This document shows positions 8,843 through 17,944 of a DNA stretch of 64,000 nucleotides, piece by piece (the stretch's first letter is position 1; every line of letters starts with the position of its first letter). The position numbers and the translations under genes were made by a program. Origin of the DNA: Paenibacillus phoenicis (GTDB lineage: Bacteria; Bacillota; Bacilli; Paenibacillales; Paenibacillaceae); NCBI RefSeq assembly GCF_034718895.1, contig NZ_JAYERP010000001.1, positions 2,170,001-2,234,000 on the forward strand, written 5' to 3'. Below the pieces are notes generated by a model that was not told the origin of the DNA, ran no database searches, and was given only the letters and a program-made list of their open reading frames with translations.

Positions 8843-8920
8843 TCACAAATACAGAAGGATGATCACTAACAGGATAAAGAGCAGACAGATCACCAGCCAA
8901 TCTTTGGCATATCGTTCCAT
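8843..8920 (-). CDS. 25-residue hydrophobic protein (putative small membrane protein)
   Basis: A short frame encodes MERYAKDWLV then a run of Ile, Leu, Val, Phe and Cys to the C-terminal tyrosine-leucine, which is one transmembrane helix after a charged start. The case for a real gene is the ribosome binding site: GAGGAGG eight to nine bases before the ATG at 8920, stronger than that of many large genes here. A candidate terminator follows at 8776-8804. I do not recognise the family. Small single-helix proteins like this are common among sporulation or stress genes, and the spoVA operon is next door, but that is only context. The same frame is open upstream to 9064 without a comparable start. 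Confidence 0.6.
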   Translation of the reverse strand: MERYAKDWLVICLLFILLVIILLYL

Positions 8921-9163
8921 TAAGCTTAGCCTCCTCATTCGCCCATCGACTGCTGCTTCTGCAGTATATGCTGCGCTCGGATGGCGGGTGCTCGCCAGAG
9001 TTACGACAGCACAAGAAATCCGGGCAATCCAATCGCCATGGACAATCGAAAAAAGGTAGTTCATACTAGGGTAGGAAGGTTATCTGAGATGGATTCTAAG
9101 ATATCTAGATGCTGTAAATCGGGCCTTTGGAACCCGTATCTTTAGAAAAAGGAGAAGCAAACG

Positions 9164-10237
9164 ATGAATGAAAAAACGCGCGAGCTATTTAAAGAACTGA
9201 CGGAATTTCCAGCGGCTCCTGGATTTGAACGAGAACTGCGGGCCCTCGTTAAAAAGAAAATGTCGGCCTATACGCAGGAATTCGTGCAGGATAACCTCGG
9301 CGGACTGTTCGGGGTATTGCGCGGAGATGAGCAAGGTCCTCGGGTGATGGTCGCCGGGCATTTCGACGAAGTCGGCTTCATGACCACCGGCATCAGCGAT
9401 AACGGGATGGTGTCGTTCCAGCCGCTCGGCGGCTGGTGGAGCCAGGCCGTGTTGGCGCAACGCCTGCAAATCATTACGCCAAACGGGCGAATCGTCGGCG
9501 TCGTCGGATCGATCCCCACCCACCTGCTGGATGAGTCGCAACGCAACAAGCCGGTAGACATCAAATCGATGTACCTGGATATCGGCGCGGACAGCCGTGA
9601 GGAAGCCGAAGCCGCAGGAGTGCGGATCGGCCAGCAGATCGTGCCGATTTGCGAGTTCACCCCCCTCGTAAATCCGAAGAAAATTATGGCGAAAGCCTGG
9701 GATAACCGCTATGGCGTTGGTTTAGCGATTGAGCTGCTCGAGGCACTGCACGGCGAGAAGCTGCCGAATGTTCTTTATGCCGGGGCTAACGTGCAGGAAG
9801 AAGTGGGCCTTAGAGGGGCTCGGACGGCGGCGAATCTCATTAAGCCTGACATCTTCTTCGCCTTGGACGCCAGCGCGGCCAACGACATGACCGGCGACAA
9901 AAAAGCGTTCGGCCGGTTGGGCGATGGCGCGCTGCTGCGCATCCTTGACCCGACGATGATCACCCATCGCGGCTTGGTCGAATATATCCGCGATATGGCG
10001 GATACGCACAAGATTAAGTACCAATATTTCGTGTCACCGGGCGGCACGGATGCCGGTCAAGTGCATCTCAGCGGCACCGGCGTCCCGTCGAGCGTCATCG
10101 GCATTTGCTCCCGCTACATCCACACATCCTCCTCAATCATCCATACGGATGATTATGCAGCTGCGAAGGAGCTGCTGATTCGCCTGGTGCGCGGACTGGA
10201 CCGGACGACGCTGAACACAATTCTGGAGAATAGCTGA
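9164..10237 (+). CDS. M42 family metallopeptidase (glutamyl aminopeptidase-like)
   Basis: A 357-residue cytoplasmic aminopeptidase of family M42 (PepA/FrvX/YsdC type), dinuclear-metal enzymes that form large tetrahedral assemblies and trim peptides. Metal-site motifs are in order: [10 protein letters not shown] (His near residue 66), AWDNRYG (bridging Asp near 182), [10 protein letters not shown] (catalytic and ligand Glu near 214), [17 protein letters not shown] and the C-terminal [11 protein letters not shown] with the last histidine ligand. The ATG at 9164 has AAAAGGAG nine bases upstream. It is transcribed alone, with a strong hairpin after it. The 240 bases upstream contain no other gene; they hold an imperfect dyad (AAGATA...CGGG / CCCG TATCTT) just before the ribosome binding site, of unknown meaning. 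Confidence 0.93.
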   Translation: MNEKTRELFKELTEFPAAPGFERELRALVKKKMSAYTQEFVQDNLGGLFGVLRGDEQGPRVMVAGHFDEVGFMTTGISDNGMVSFQPLGGWWSQAVLAQRLQIITPNGRIVGVVGSIPTHLLDESQRNKPVDIKSMYLDIGADSREEAEAAGVRIGQQIVPICEFTPLVNPKKIMAKAWDNRYGVGLAIELLEALHGEKLPNVLYAGANVQEEVGLRGARTAANLIKPDIFFALDASAANDMTGDKKAFGRLGDGALLRILDPTMITHRGLVEYIRDMADTHKIKYQYFVSPGGTDAGQVHLSGTGVPSSVIGICSRYIHTSSSIIHTDDYAAAKELLIRLVRGLDRTTLNTILENS

Positions 10238-10244
10238 ACCTCCG

Positions 10245-10290
10245 TAAGAAAAACGTCTATCGACGTACATTCAAAGTTTTCTGATATCTT
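10245..10290. repeat. Internally deleted copy of the 111-bp repeat
   Basis: It matches unit positions 1-33 joined directly to 100-111, plus one T, so 66 internal bases are missing. The two outer ends are preserved exactly, the left from TAAGAAAAACG and the right to CTGATATCT. It sits between the M42 peptidase stop and its terminator, in the same orientation as the array at 8439-8771. Confidence 0.85.
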
Positions 10291-10291
10291 C

Positions 10292-10332
10292 AAAAAAACC
10301 GCAAGGCCGTTTGTCAGGCCTTGCGGTTTTTT
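10292..10332. terminator. Bidirectional terminator between M42 peptidase and GH42 genes
   Basis: A perfect ten-base stem, CCGCAAGGCC...GGCCTTGCGG with an eight-base loop, is flanked by a run of A on the left and T on the right. It can therefore terminate both the plus-strand peptidase and the minus-strand beta-galactosidase gene that converge here. Confidence 0.9.
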
Positions 10333-10341
10333 GGATAATCT

Positions 10342-12375
10342 TTACTTTTTACCTTCCAAAATAACGACGCCCCGGCCAGGCACCTGAACCGTACCCGACA
10401 CTTCCGTTTGCGCCAGCAGGTCCTTCATTCCTTCAGACCCGATTTCCACCTCAGCAGCCCCTTCGTTATGGTTCAGCAGGAACAAGAAGGCTTTGCCATC
10501 CTTCACGCGGCGTGCGACTTCGACGCCGGCTGGTGCGTCCAGCAACGGCTGGATCCCTTTCTCATCGCATAGGTTCTTCAGGAACCCTTGCAGGAAGGCG
10601 GCGTCCGGGCTGCTTGCCACATAATAGGCGCGACCTTTGCCGAACTGGTTGACCGTCACGACCGGCATCCCCTGATAGAAATCGGAGCCGTATTCCGCTA
10701 GCACTTCTGCGCCTTCGGCATGAATCAAATCGCACAAGAGGCCGCATTCGTATTGGCCAGACAGTGCACCCCAAGCTTCTTTCATCACGATTTGGTTCGT
10801 GCGGCCCGGCAGCAAGGCGTCGATCTCCTCTGCCCAAATGCCTAGGACGGAGCGCAGCTCGCCCGGATAACCCCCGAGCGTCACCAGATCGTTCTCATTT
10901 ACGATGCCGCTGAAGAAGGTGGTGACAAATGTGCCTCCGTTCGCTACGAACTCCTCGACTTTTTTCGCAAAGCCCGGCTTCACCATATACATCACCGGCG
11001 CAATCAGGATTTCGTATTTGCTGAAATCCTCTTCCACCGACACCATGTCGCTCTCCACATGCATTTGGAACAACGTATCGTAATATTTGTGGACTTCATT
11101 AACGTAATTCAAAGCTACGGTTGGACCGCTGGAAAGCTCGATCGCCCAACGGTTCTCCCAGTCATAGACGATGCCGATCTTCGCCTCGGTCCGCGCGTCC
11201 AGCAGCGTATCGCCCAGCTGCTCCAGCTCTCGGCCAAGCTCCGCCACTTCGCGGAAGACCCGGGTGTGCTCGTGACCGACATGCTCAATGACCGCACCGT
11301 GGTATTTCTCGCACGCCCCAATCGAGCGGCGCAGCTGGAAGAACATCACCGTGTCGGCGCCGCGCGCGACCGCCTGATAGCTCCAAAGGCGCATCACGCC
11401 AGGACGCTTCAGCGAGTTGTAGGGCTGCCAGTTTTGCTGGCTTGGCGTCTGCTCCATCAGCATAAACGGCGCGCCGCTCTTCAGCCCGCGCATCAAGTCA
11501 TGGGCCATGGCCGTGAAGCTGACCGGCGTATCCAAGGACGGGTAGTTGTCCCAAGAAACAATGTCCATATATTTCGCCCATTTGAAATAATCCAGCTCCG
11601 GATAAAATCCCATCAAATTGGTGGTTACCGGCACGTTAGGCGTATGCTTTTTGATCTCGTCGTACTCCAGCTTGTAGCACTCCAGCAGCGATTCGGACTG
11701 GAAGCGCCGGTAATCCAGCGAAATCCCTTGGAAGTTCGTGCGGTTTCCGCCCCATTCCTCACTGAGTTCGTTAGGCACCACGATTTCTTCCCAATCATAA
11801 AACGTATGACCCCAGAATCGCGTATTCCATACCCGGTTAAGCTCATCCAACGTTTTATAACGCTCTCGCAACCACACGCGGAAGGCAGCCGCACAGTTGT
11901 CGCAATAGCAGTAGCCGCCATATTCATTGGAAACGTGCCAGATCAACAGCCCCGGATGATCCTTGTAGCGTTCCGCCAGCTTGCCGGCCAGACGGGCAGC
12001 GTATTTGCGATAGGTCGGCGAATTTGGACAGGAGTTATGACGTCCGCCAAACCGGCGTTTCCGTCCCTGCACGTCAACGCGCAGCACGTCCGGATATTTG
12101 CGGGCCATCCATGCCGGGTGAGCCCCGGTGCTGGTCGCCAGGCAGACATAAACGCCGCTCTTGTACAAGCGGTCGATCGTTTCGTCCAATTGCGTAAAGT
12201 CATACGTTTCCTCGCTAGGTTGAATGAGCGCCCAGGAAAAAACGTTGACCGTAGCCACATCGATCCCGGCCAGCTTAAACATCCGCTCGTCCTCTTTCCA
12301 AACGTCCGGTCCCCACTGCTCCGGATTGTAGTCGCCGCCGTACCAAATTTTCGGCAGTTTCTCGTTGATCACCAT
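10342..12375 (-). CDS. GH42 beta-galactosidase
   Basis: A cytoplasmic glycoside hydrolase of about 677 residues in family GH42, which removes terminal beta-galactose from plant oligosaccharides. The catalytic acid/base lies in LIWHVSNEYGGYCYCDNC near residue 150, next to the cysteines of the GH42 zinc site. The nucleophile glutamate lies in FMLMEQTPSQQNW near 310. A trimerisation-type domain and a small C-terminal beta domain follow, as in BgaB-like enzymes. There is no signal peptide. The frame opens at a GTG (12381), but the ATG at 12375 has AAAAGGA seven bases upstream and is preferred. It diverges from an AraC regulator 125 bases away that probably controls it. With GH95, GH31 and GH3 nearby, its likely substrate is galactosyl groups of xyloglucan oligosaccharides. 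Confidence 0.94.
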   Translation of the reverse strand: MVINEKLPKIWYGGDYNPEQWGPDVWKEDERMFKLAGIDVATVNVFSWALIQPSEETYDFTQLDETIDRLYKSGVYVCLATSTGAHPAWMARKYPDVLRVDVQGRKRRFGGRHNSCPNSPTYRKYAARLAGKLAERYKDHPGLLIWHVSNEYGGYCYCDNCAAAFRVWLRERYKTLDELNRVWNTRFWGHTFYDWEEIVVPNELSEEWGGNRTNFQGISLDYRRFQSESLLECYKLEYDEIKKHTPNVPVTTNLMGFYPELDYFKWAKYMDIVSWDNYPSLDTPVSFTAMAHDLMRGLKSGAPFMLMEQTPSQQNWQPYNSLKRPGVMRLWSYQAVARGADTVMFFQLRRSIGACEKYHGAVIEHVGHEHTRVFREVAELGRELEQLGDTLLDARTEAKIGIVYDWENRWAIELSSGPTVALNYVNEVHKYYDTLFQMHVESDMVSVEEDFSKYEILIAPVMYMVKPGFAKKVEEFVANGGTFVTTFFSGIVNENDLVTLGGYPGELRSVLGIWAEEIDALLPGRTNQIVMKEAWGALSGQYECGLLCDLIHAEGAEVLAEYGSDFYQGMPVVTVNQFGKGRAYYVASSPDAAFLQGFLKNLCDEKGIQPLLDAPAGVEVARRVKDGKAFLFLLNHNEGAAEVEIGSEGMKDLLAQTEVSGTVQVPGRGVVILEGKK

Positions 12376-12500
12376 ATCCACATCCTTTTGCGATATATAA
12401 CTTCTAAGTCCATTGTAAGGTTGAAATTTCCCGCTTTATATATAATAATTTCGAATTGTAATATAATAATATGGATTAAACTTAGGAGGCAATTCGCACG
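12376..12500. promoter_or_regulatory. Divergent promoter region, GH42 / AraC
   Basis: A very AT-rich 125-base divergent spacer. On the plus strand TTGAAA at 12421-12426 and AATAAT at 12444-12449 are 17 bases apart and could serve the regulator. AATATAATAATAT follows at about 12461. Nothing resembling a palindromic operator is obvious, as expected if an AraC protein binds direct repeats. Confidence 0.4.
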
Positions 12501-13334
12501 ATGAGTTCACGGGCCTTTACCCGTTTTGTTTTTTCCCCGGCTGCCACACCGAATCTTCCCTTGCTCCTGGAAAGCGTCGGCTATAATCCGAATCAGGAGA
12601 AAATCGTCCGCCCGGACGGCTACCCTTATTACCATTGGCTACATACCGCCGAGGGCGAGGGGGAGTTGACTTTGGGCAGCGGAACGGTCCTGCTCCCTCC
12701 AGGCAGCGGGATGCTGCTGCCGCCCGGCATGCCTCACGAATATCAAGCTAAGCGAAGCTCGACATGGGAGACGTATTACCTCACGTTTGGCGGAGCAGCT
12801 GCCGGGTCGATTCTGGCGGCGTTTGGCATCCGGGAGGCTGTCCTGTTCCGCTGGGAAGCGGAGGCGCCTATCTCCCCGCTGCTTGGCCACCTGCTCAACC
12901 GGCTGGACAGCATTCAGGACCCGTTTGGCCTGGAGACCTCAACCGAGGTGTACCGGTTCCTTGCAGTCCTGAGCCAATTCGGCCAGGTGAGCGGCAGCGC
13001 CGTCCCGCGAATCATGGAGAAGCTGGGACCGCTACTCGCCTGGATGGAGCGGGAATACGGCAACCCCGACGTTGGGCTGGATACGTTGGCTGAAGTGGCC
13101 GGAATGTCCGGCCGACATCTCAGCAAGCTGTTCCAGCAATCGTTTGGCATCGCCCCCTACAGCTACCTCACGCAAATGCGCATCCATAAGGCGAAGGAGC
13201 ATCTGGCCAGCGAACCTGGCGTCACCGTCGCCGCGATCGCCGGCAAAACGGGCTTTCGAGATGCCAGCCACTTCGTCGCCACGTTCCGCAAGCACACGGG
13301 GATGACCCCCCAGCAGTTCCGTAGGCTGCATTAG
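12501..13334 (+). CDS. AraC family transcriptional regulator (cupin sensor)
   Basis: A 277-residue regulator with an N-terminal cupin-like sugar-sensing domain (RPDGYPYYHWLHTAEGEGELTLG region, ending in LPPGMPHEY) and a C-terminal double helix-turn-helix of the AraC/XylS type. The latter covers about residues 185-277 and includes LDTLAEVAGMSGRHLSKLFQQ and FRDASHFVATFRKHTGMTP. The ATG has TTAGGAGG upstream at good spacing. It is divergent from the GH42 gene and convergent with the GH95 gene, so it is a likely local activator for galactoside or xyloglucan oligosaccharide genes. The effector cannot be told from sequence. Confidence 0.93.
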   Translation: MSSRAFTRFVFSPAATPNLPLLLESVGYNPNQEKIVRPDGYPYYHWLHTAEGEGELTLGSGTVLLPPGSGMLLPPGMPHEYQAKRSSTWETYYLTFGGAAAGSILAAFGIREAVLFRWEAEAPISPLLGHLLNRLDSIQDPFGLETSTEVYRFLAVLSQFGQVSGSAVPRIMEKLGPLLAWMEREYGNPDVGLDTLAEVAGMSGRHLSKLFQQSFGIAPYSYLTQMRIHKAKEHLASEPGVTVAAIAGKTGFRDASHFVATFRKHTGMTPQQFRRLH

Positions 13335-13481
13335 GAAGAGTTCTGCCTTTGGCAGCGTGGCAGGTGGACACGAAAAACTGCAAAAGCGCTCCAAATGGAG
13401 AGTATCAGCGATTTTGGCCTTAAAAAACTGCATTTTTGCATCAATTTGACGCCGTAACCCGCGAGACGCAGGGGCTGTCCC

Positions 13482-15881
13482 CTAGCCTACGAGGTATGTC
13501 GCTCCCGCTTCCGTCTGGAAGCGTTCACCTTCCTGCACGGTGCGGCCGTCCGGCAAGCGGACGCTCAGGCCATGCAGCCCGCGCAGCGTGCACTCGCCGC
13601 CGGACGTTGACGTGATGCAGGCCGACGTCAGACGGCCCTCCTCCCACGTCATGTCGACGGTAAACCCTCCGCGGGCTCGCAGGCCGCTCACTTGCCCCCT
13701 CGTCCAGGCCGCAGGCAGGGCCGGCAGCAGGTCGATGCCGCCCATATGACTTTGCAGCAGCATCTCGGCGATGCCGGCTGCTCCGCCGAAGTTGCCGTCG
13801 ATCTGGAACGGCGGATGATCGTCGAACAGGTTCGGATACGTGGAACGCGACAGCAGCGTGTTCACGAACCGGTGAGCGGTGTCCCCGTCGCCCAGCCGGG
13901 CGTACAGGTTAATCAGCCAGGCGCAGCTCCAGCCGGTATGGCCTCCGCCGTTCCGGATGCGCTCCTCCAGCGTGCGGCGGACAGCTTCCGCCAGCTCCGG
14001 CGTCTGCCGCACCGTGATCGCATTGCCCGGGTAGAAGCCAACCAAATGGGACACGTGCCGATGTCCCGGCTCGGCTTCTGCAAACGGCTCGCTCCACTCC
14101 TGCAGCCGGCCGTCCGGGCCGATCTGCGGCTCAGCCATACGCGTGAGCGTATCGGCCAGCTCTTGTCGCCACGCCTCGTCAACCTTAAGAATTTCTGCGG
14201 CCCGAATCGTATGCTCCAACAGTTCACGGATCAAGAACAGATCCATCGTACTGCCGGCAGACACACTGCAAGGCTCTCCGCCATCCGGTGTCAGGAACTT
14301 GTTCTCCGGCGAAGTCGACGGGGCTGTAACCAGCCGTCCGTCCGGTCCGGGCACCAGCCAATCCTGGCAAAACTCGGCAGCTCCCTTCATCAGCGGATAC
14401 GCCGTTTCCTGCAGAAACTGCTCGTCCAGCCCAAATTCGTAATGCTCCCATAAATGGCGGCACAGCCACACGCCGCCCATCGGCCAGAACGCCCAGCTGG
14501 CCTCGCCGTCCGATGGCGTGGATTGGCGCCATAAATCCACATTGTGATGAGCGACCCAGCCCCGGGCGCCGTAATGAATCCGCGCCGTTCGGGCTCCGGT
14601 TACGCTAAGATCACGGATCAGCTCGAACAACGGCTCATGGCAATCGGCCAGCCCCGCCACCTCTGCGTGCCAATAATTCATTTGCGTATTGATGTTGGTC
14701 GTATACCCGCAGTTCCACGGCGGCTGCACATGCGGATTCCAGATGCCCTGCAGATGAGCAGCCTCCGTCCCCGGCCGGGAGCTGGCCATCAGCAAATATC
14801 GGCCGTAGTGAAAATACAACGACTCCAGCCCAAGGTCCGACTCTCCGCGGCGATAAGCCTCAAGCCGCTCGTCGGTCGGACGGGCTGCCCGCTCGGCGGC
14901 CTCCTCCGCGCGGCCCAGCCGCAGCTCAACGCGGCCGAACAGCCGGCGGTGATCCGCCTCATGGCGCTGACGCAGCTGCTCATAGCCAAGCGCTGCGGCC
15001 GCATCCAGCGCCGCCTGGCATCGCTCCGCCGGGTCGATGCCGCCGCTTCCCGGCGCCTGATCATAGCCGGCGTAATCCGTGGCGGCTGCCAGCAGCAGCG
15101 TCACCGCCTTCGCCCCGCTCACCGTCAGCCGGCCTGAGGCATCTGCCTGCACCGTGCCGCCGCCCTCCGGCAGCGCCAAGAGCTGGGCCTCAAAGGTGAG
15201 GCCCAAGCCGTCCTCGTATAAGACCGACTGCGGATGGTCCCCGCGATAATTGTCGGCAATATGGCTGGGGGCCTGGCCTCTCATGCAGATCCGTGCCGTT
15301 TCCGCCGGCCCGCCGAAGGCTTGATGCCGAAGAAGTGAGTCCAACGAAGCGGCCATATTCACAGGTTCACTCCCCAGCGCCGTAATGCGGAGAACCATCA
15401 CCTGATCAACCGCACTGATGAATACCTCGCGGCGATATTCCGCCCCCCCGATCCGATAAGTCGTCGTTGCGATCCCGGTCGCCAGATCCAATTCCCGTCG
15501 GAATCCCTGCAGCTCATTCCCATCGGCCTCCGTCGCCGAATCTCCCTGCTCTAGCCACAAATCCCCAAGCGGCTGGTAGGATTCCGTGCGTCGGCCTAGC
15601 ATTTTCGCATCGATCAGTTTCTCGGCCTCTTTGTATTTGCCGGCGAAGATCAGTTCCCGGGCCGGTCCAAGGTGACGCAGCGCATCGTAGTTTTGCGGGT
15701 CCCGGGGGAATCCCGACCATAACGTATCTTCATTCAGCGCAATCCGCTCGCGATGAATCCCGCCGAAGACCATCCCGCCGATTCGCCCGTTTCCAACGGG
15801 AAGAGCTTCCTCCCAGCGAGAAGCGGGGCGATCATACCATAGCTTCCACTCCGTTTGCTCCGAATAGTTCAGTTTCCTCAT
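13482..15881 (-). CDS. GH95 alpha-L-fucosidase
   Basis: A 799-residue family GH95 enzyme that removes alpha-1,2-linked L-fucose (or L-galactose). The N-terminal domain opens with the family signature [14 protein letters not shown] near residue 28. The catalytic centre is recognisable by [11 protein letters not shown] near 395, SPENKF with the acid glutamate near 530, and FQIDGNFGG with the conserved aspartate near 720. No signal peptide is present, so it acts in the cytoplasm on imported oligosaccharides. The ATG at 15881 directly follows AGGAGG with no spacer, which is unusual; either a near-start CTG three codons on is used or spacing is poor. A terminator upstream (15915-15948) separates it from the transporter operon, so it has its own promoter. 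Confidence 0.93.
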   Translation of the reverse strand: MRKLNYSEQTEWKLWYDRPASRWEEALPVGNGRIGGMVFGGIHRERIALNEDTLWSGFPRDPQNYDALRHLGPARELIFAGKYKEAEKLIDAKMLGRRTESYQPLGDLWLEQGDSATEADGNELQGFRRELDLATGIATTTYRIGGAEYRREVFISAVDQVMVLRITALGSEPVNMAASLDSLLRHQAFGGPAETARICMRGQAPSHIADNYRGDHPQSVLYEDGLGLTFEAQLLALPEGGGTVQADASGRLTVSGAKAVTLLLAAATDYAGYDQAPGSGGIDPAERCQAALDAAAALGYEQLRQRHEADHRRLFGRVELRLGRAEEAAERAARPTDERLEAYRRGESDLGLESLYFHYGRYLLMASSRPGTEAAHLQGIWNPHVQPPWNCGYTTNINTQMNYWHAEVAGLADCHEPLFELIRDLSVTGARTARIHYGARGWVAHHNVDLWRQSTPSDGEASWAFWPMGGVWLCRHLWEHYEFGLDEQFLQETAYPLMKGAAEFCQDWLVPGPDGRLVTAPSTSPENKFLTPDGGEPCSVSAGSTMDLFLIRELLEHTIRAAEILKVDEAWRQELADTLTRMAEPQIGPDGRLQEWSEPFAEAEPGHRHVSHLVGFYPGNAITVRQTPELAEAVRRTLEERIRNGGGHTGWSCAWLINLYARLGDGDTAHRFVNTLLSRSTYPNLFDDHPPFQIDGNFGGAAGIAEMLLQSHMGGIDLLPALPAAWTRGQVSGLRARGGFTVDMTWEEGRLTSACITSTSGGECTLRGLHGLSVRLPDGRTVQEGERFQTEAGATYLVG

Positions 15882-15914
15882 CCTCCTGAATGATGTATAT
15901 AATGGCTAACTGGC

Positions 15915-15948
15915 GCAAAAAGGCCCGAAAACACACGGGCCTTTTTGC
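15915..15948 (-). terminator. Terminator of the LipO-type transporter operon
   Basis: A perfect inverted repeat GCAAAAAGGCCCG / CGGGCCTTTTTGC with an eight-base loop lies 34 bases beyond the stop of the substrate-binding protein gene. The T run on the minus strand follows the GC stem directly. The symmetry would allow function in both directions, but the only gene ending here is on the minus strand. Confidence 0.9.
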
Positions 15949-15981
15949 AATCCTATTTAGATTGTTAATGCTAAGCTACAA

Positions 15982-17703
15982 TTACAATTTCTTACCGGTA
16001 AACAATTCGACTCTCTTCTTAACCAATTCCGTATACTCGGCTTCCATCTTCTTCGCGCCGGCTTTGTCCAGCTCTTCAAGGAAAGCGTCATAAATCTTGT
16101 CGAAATCGGCTTCCTTCGCCAGAATCGCTTCCGGAATCCGCTTACGGATGATATCCTGCGTTTTTTGGTAAATCACTTGGTAATCGCCGTCCGTAGGAAC
16201 AGGCATGTTGTACAGAGCGCCCCAATCCTTCGCAGGGAATGCATCTTCACCTGGGAACAGGTCTTTCCAAGTTGTTGCATTGTAAGCTTTCAACGTTTCT
16301 TTTTCAGCTTCGGTGTAGCCTGCCACGATTTGCTCAGGGAAGTTCGTGGTGTAGTAGTTGCCCGAAGGATCTTTCACGCCGTCACCATAGTTCGCACCGA
16401 AGATGCGGTACAAGCTGATGCCGGATTCCTTCGTGAAGTTCGTGCTGTCATTTACTTTACGTTCTTGAATGTCGGCTGGAATGACGCGTTGGCCGTTCTC
16501 ATCAACCGTATAGTGTTTACCTTCTACGCCCCAGTTTCTCAAAACCTGACCTTCGTCAGAAGACAGCCAATCGATAAATTTGATGGCGCGAACCGGATCT
16601 TTACATGCTGTGGTGATGCTGATTCCGTAGCCGTCAACGCCTGCTTGTTGGAAGGAATGATCTTCATATTCCTCCGTCAAAGTAACCGGGAAGTGCGCGT
16701 AAGTGTACTCGTCTTTACCAGCTGTTTTCAACGCGTTTTCTGCATCCTGATATCCCCACTCTTGGTCGATCAGGCCAAGCACGCGGCCGCTGGCAATTTT
16801 CGCTTTGTATTGGTCTTCTTTTTGCACGAATGTATCTTTATCCAGGAGGCCTTCGTTATACATGTGATTCAGCCAACGGAAGTATTCCTTCTCTTCCGGA
16901 CGTTTGTAATGCAGCATCGCCTCATAAGTTTCCGGATTGACATAATATTCGCCGTCGTCCGGTGCACCTGTTGTCAGGAACGCCGGGTTCGTTACCGTAA
17001 TCATGATTCTCCAGTCATCGGCGCTCAGTGTCAGCGGAATGGTTGGCTGACCGTCTGTAGTCGGGTGTTTCTCTACATACTGCTTCAGCACGTTTTCAAA
17101 ATCCTTAACCGTACGAATCTTCGGATATCCCAGCTCTTTCAAAACGCGTTGCTGGATTTCGAAGCCTCCGCCAGCGTCGAAGTACTGCTGATCCACGCCG
17201 CCATTCGTGAAGATGGAATAAATCGCAGGATCATCGTTGCTGTATTTCAGACGGTTCATATTTTCGCTGAAAATTTTCTTCAGGTTTGGTGCATGCTCTT
17301 CAATAAGCGGAGCCAAGTCGATAATGAGACCGGCATCCACCAGCTTGCTCAATTCCCCTTTGGCAAAAATTAGATCCGGAACGTCACCGCTTGCGGCCAT
17401 CAGCGCGATTTTGTTTTCGCCGCCGCCGGCACCTACGTCAAACTCGGCTTCAAGCGTTACACCGGTTTTCTCTGTAATCACTTTGCCTACATCGTCCTGC
17501 ATGTTGTTCCAGTTCGGGCTGGCATCCGCACCAAAGAAGGTAAAGGTGATCGGGCTGTTATCTGCGGACGCTTCCGCATTGCTTCCCGCGTTGCCGGTAT
17601 TGCTGCTGTTGGCAGCATTGTTACCGTTACTTCCGCAACCCGCAACCAACACCGTACTCGCGAGCAAGATCGCCGCGAATGCTTTAGGGCTTTTCCACTT
17701 CAT
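15982..17703 (-). CDS. LipO-type extracellular sugar-binding lipoprotein
   Basis: A substrate-binding lipoprotein of 573 residues for a carbohydrate ABC importer, of the large LipO type common in Paenibacillus. The signal peptide ends in the lipobox LVAGCGS, so the cysteine near residue 23 is lipidated. A low-complexity Asn/Ser/Gly linker follows, then a type-1 solute-binding fold. The frame opens earlier at 17733, but the ATG at 17703 is preferred because GAGGGGGAA lies seven bases upstream and the signal peptide then begins correctly with MKWK. It is the third gene after the two permeases, the reverse of the usual binding-protein-first order, with a 241-base gap containing a GC-rich hairpin. 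The linked GH95 and GH31 genes suggest xyloglucan oligosaccharides as ligand. Confidence 0.92.
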   Translation of the reverse strand: MKWKSPKAFAAILLASTVLVAGCGSNGNNAANSSNTGNAGSNAEASADNSPITFTFFGADASPNWNNMQDDVGKVITEKTGVTLEAEFDVGAGGGENKIALMAASGDVPDLIFAKGELSKLVDAGLIIDLAPLIEEHAPNLKKIFSENMNRLKYSNDDPAIYSIFTNGGVDQQYFDAGGGFEIQQRVLKELGYPKIRTVKDFENVLKQYVEKHPTTDGQPTIPLTLSADDWRIMITVTNPAFLTTGAPDDGEYYVNPETYEAMLHYKRPEEKEYFRWLNHMYNEGLLDKDTFVQKEDQYKAKIASGRVLGLIDQEWGYQDAENALKTAGKDEYTYAHFPVTLTEEYEDHSFQQAGVDGYGISITTACKDPVRAIKFIDWLSSDEGQVLRNWGVEGKHYTVDENGQRVIPADIQERKVNDSTNFTKESGISLYRIFGANYGDGVKDPSGNYYTTNFPEQIVAGYTEAEKETLKAYNATTWKDLFPGEDAFPAKDWGALYNMPVPTDGDYQVIYQKTQDIIRKRIPEAILAKEADFDKIYDAFLEELDKAGAKKMEAEYTELVKKRVELFTGKKL

Positions 17704-17860
17704 TTCTACGTTCCCCCTCGTCATCTTGATCAAACTTGTATTGTATGAACAGGCTTTCGCCTGCTGATACCTGAGTTGCTTCCCTCATTCCCGGTGTTAC
17801 CCAAAAAAGTAAAGGCTTTCATCTTTGATTGAAAAAGAAATTACTCCCACCCGCCGAGTG

Positions 17861-17896
17861 CCGCCCCGCCGCTGATGCAGCTTGCGGCGGAGGCGG
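17861..17896 (-). other. GC-rich intercistronic hairpin between permease and binding-protein genes
   Basis: CCGCCCCGCCGC (17861-17872) pairs with GCGGCGGAGGCGG (17884-17896) around a short loop, with no T run after it. It lies in the 241-base gap between the second permease gene and the binding-protein gene of one operon. Such a structure could stabilise an mRNA end or set the ratio of binding protein to permease. It could also be a remnant repeat. Confidence 0.55.
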
Positions 17897-17944
17897 ATTT
17901 GGCGGCGTTAATCCATCGGGCTTACCGCCCGGCAGGCTCTAGGG

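Noticed and set aside
11059-12504. Long open frame (481 codons) on the plus strand
   Set aside because: It is antisense to GH42, whose catalytic motifs are intact; no recognisable protein features.
13335-13481. Repeated AAAACTGCA stretches between the AraC and GH95 genes
   Set aside because: Too short and irregular to define a repeat or terminator.
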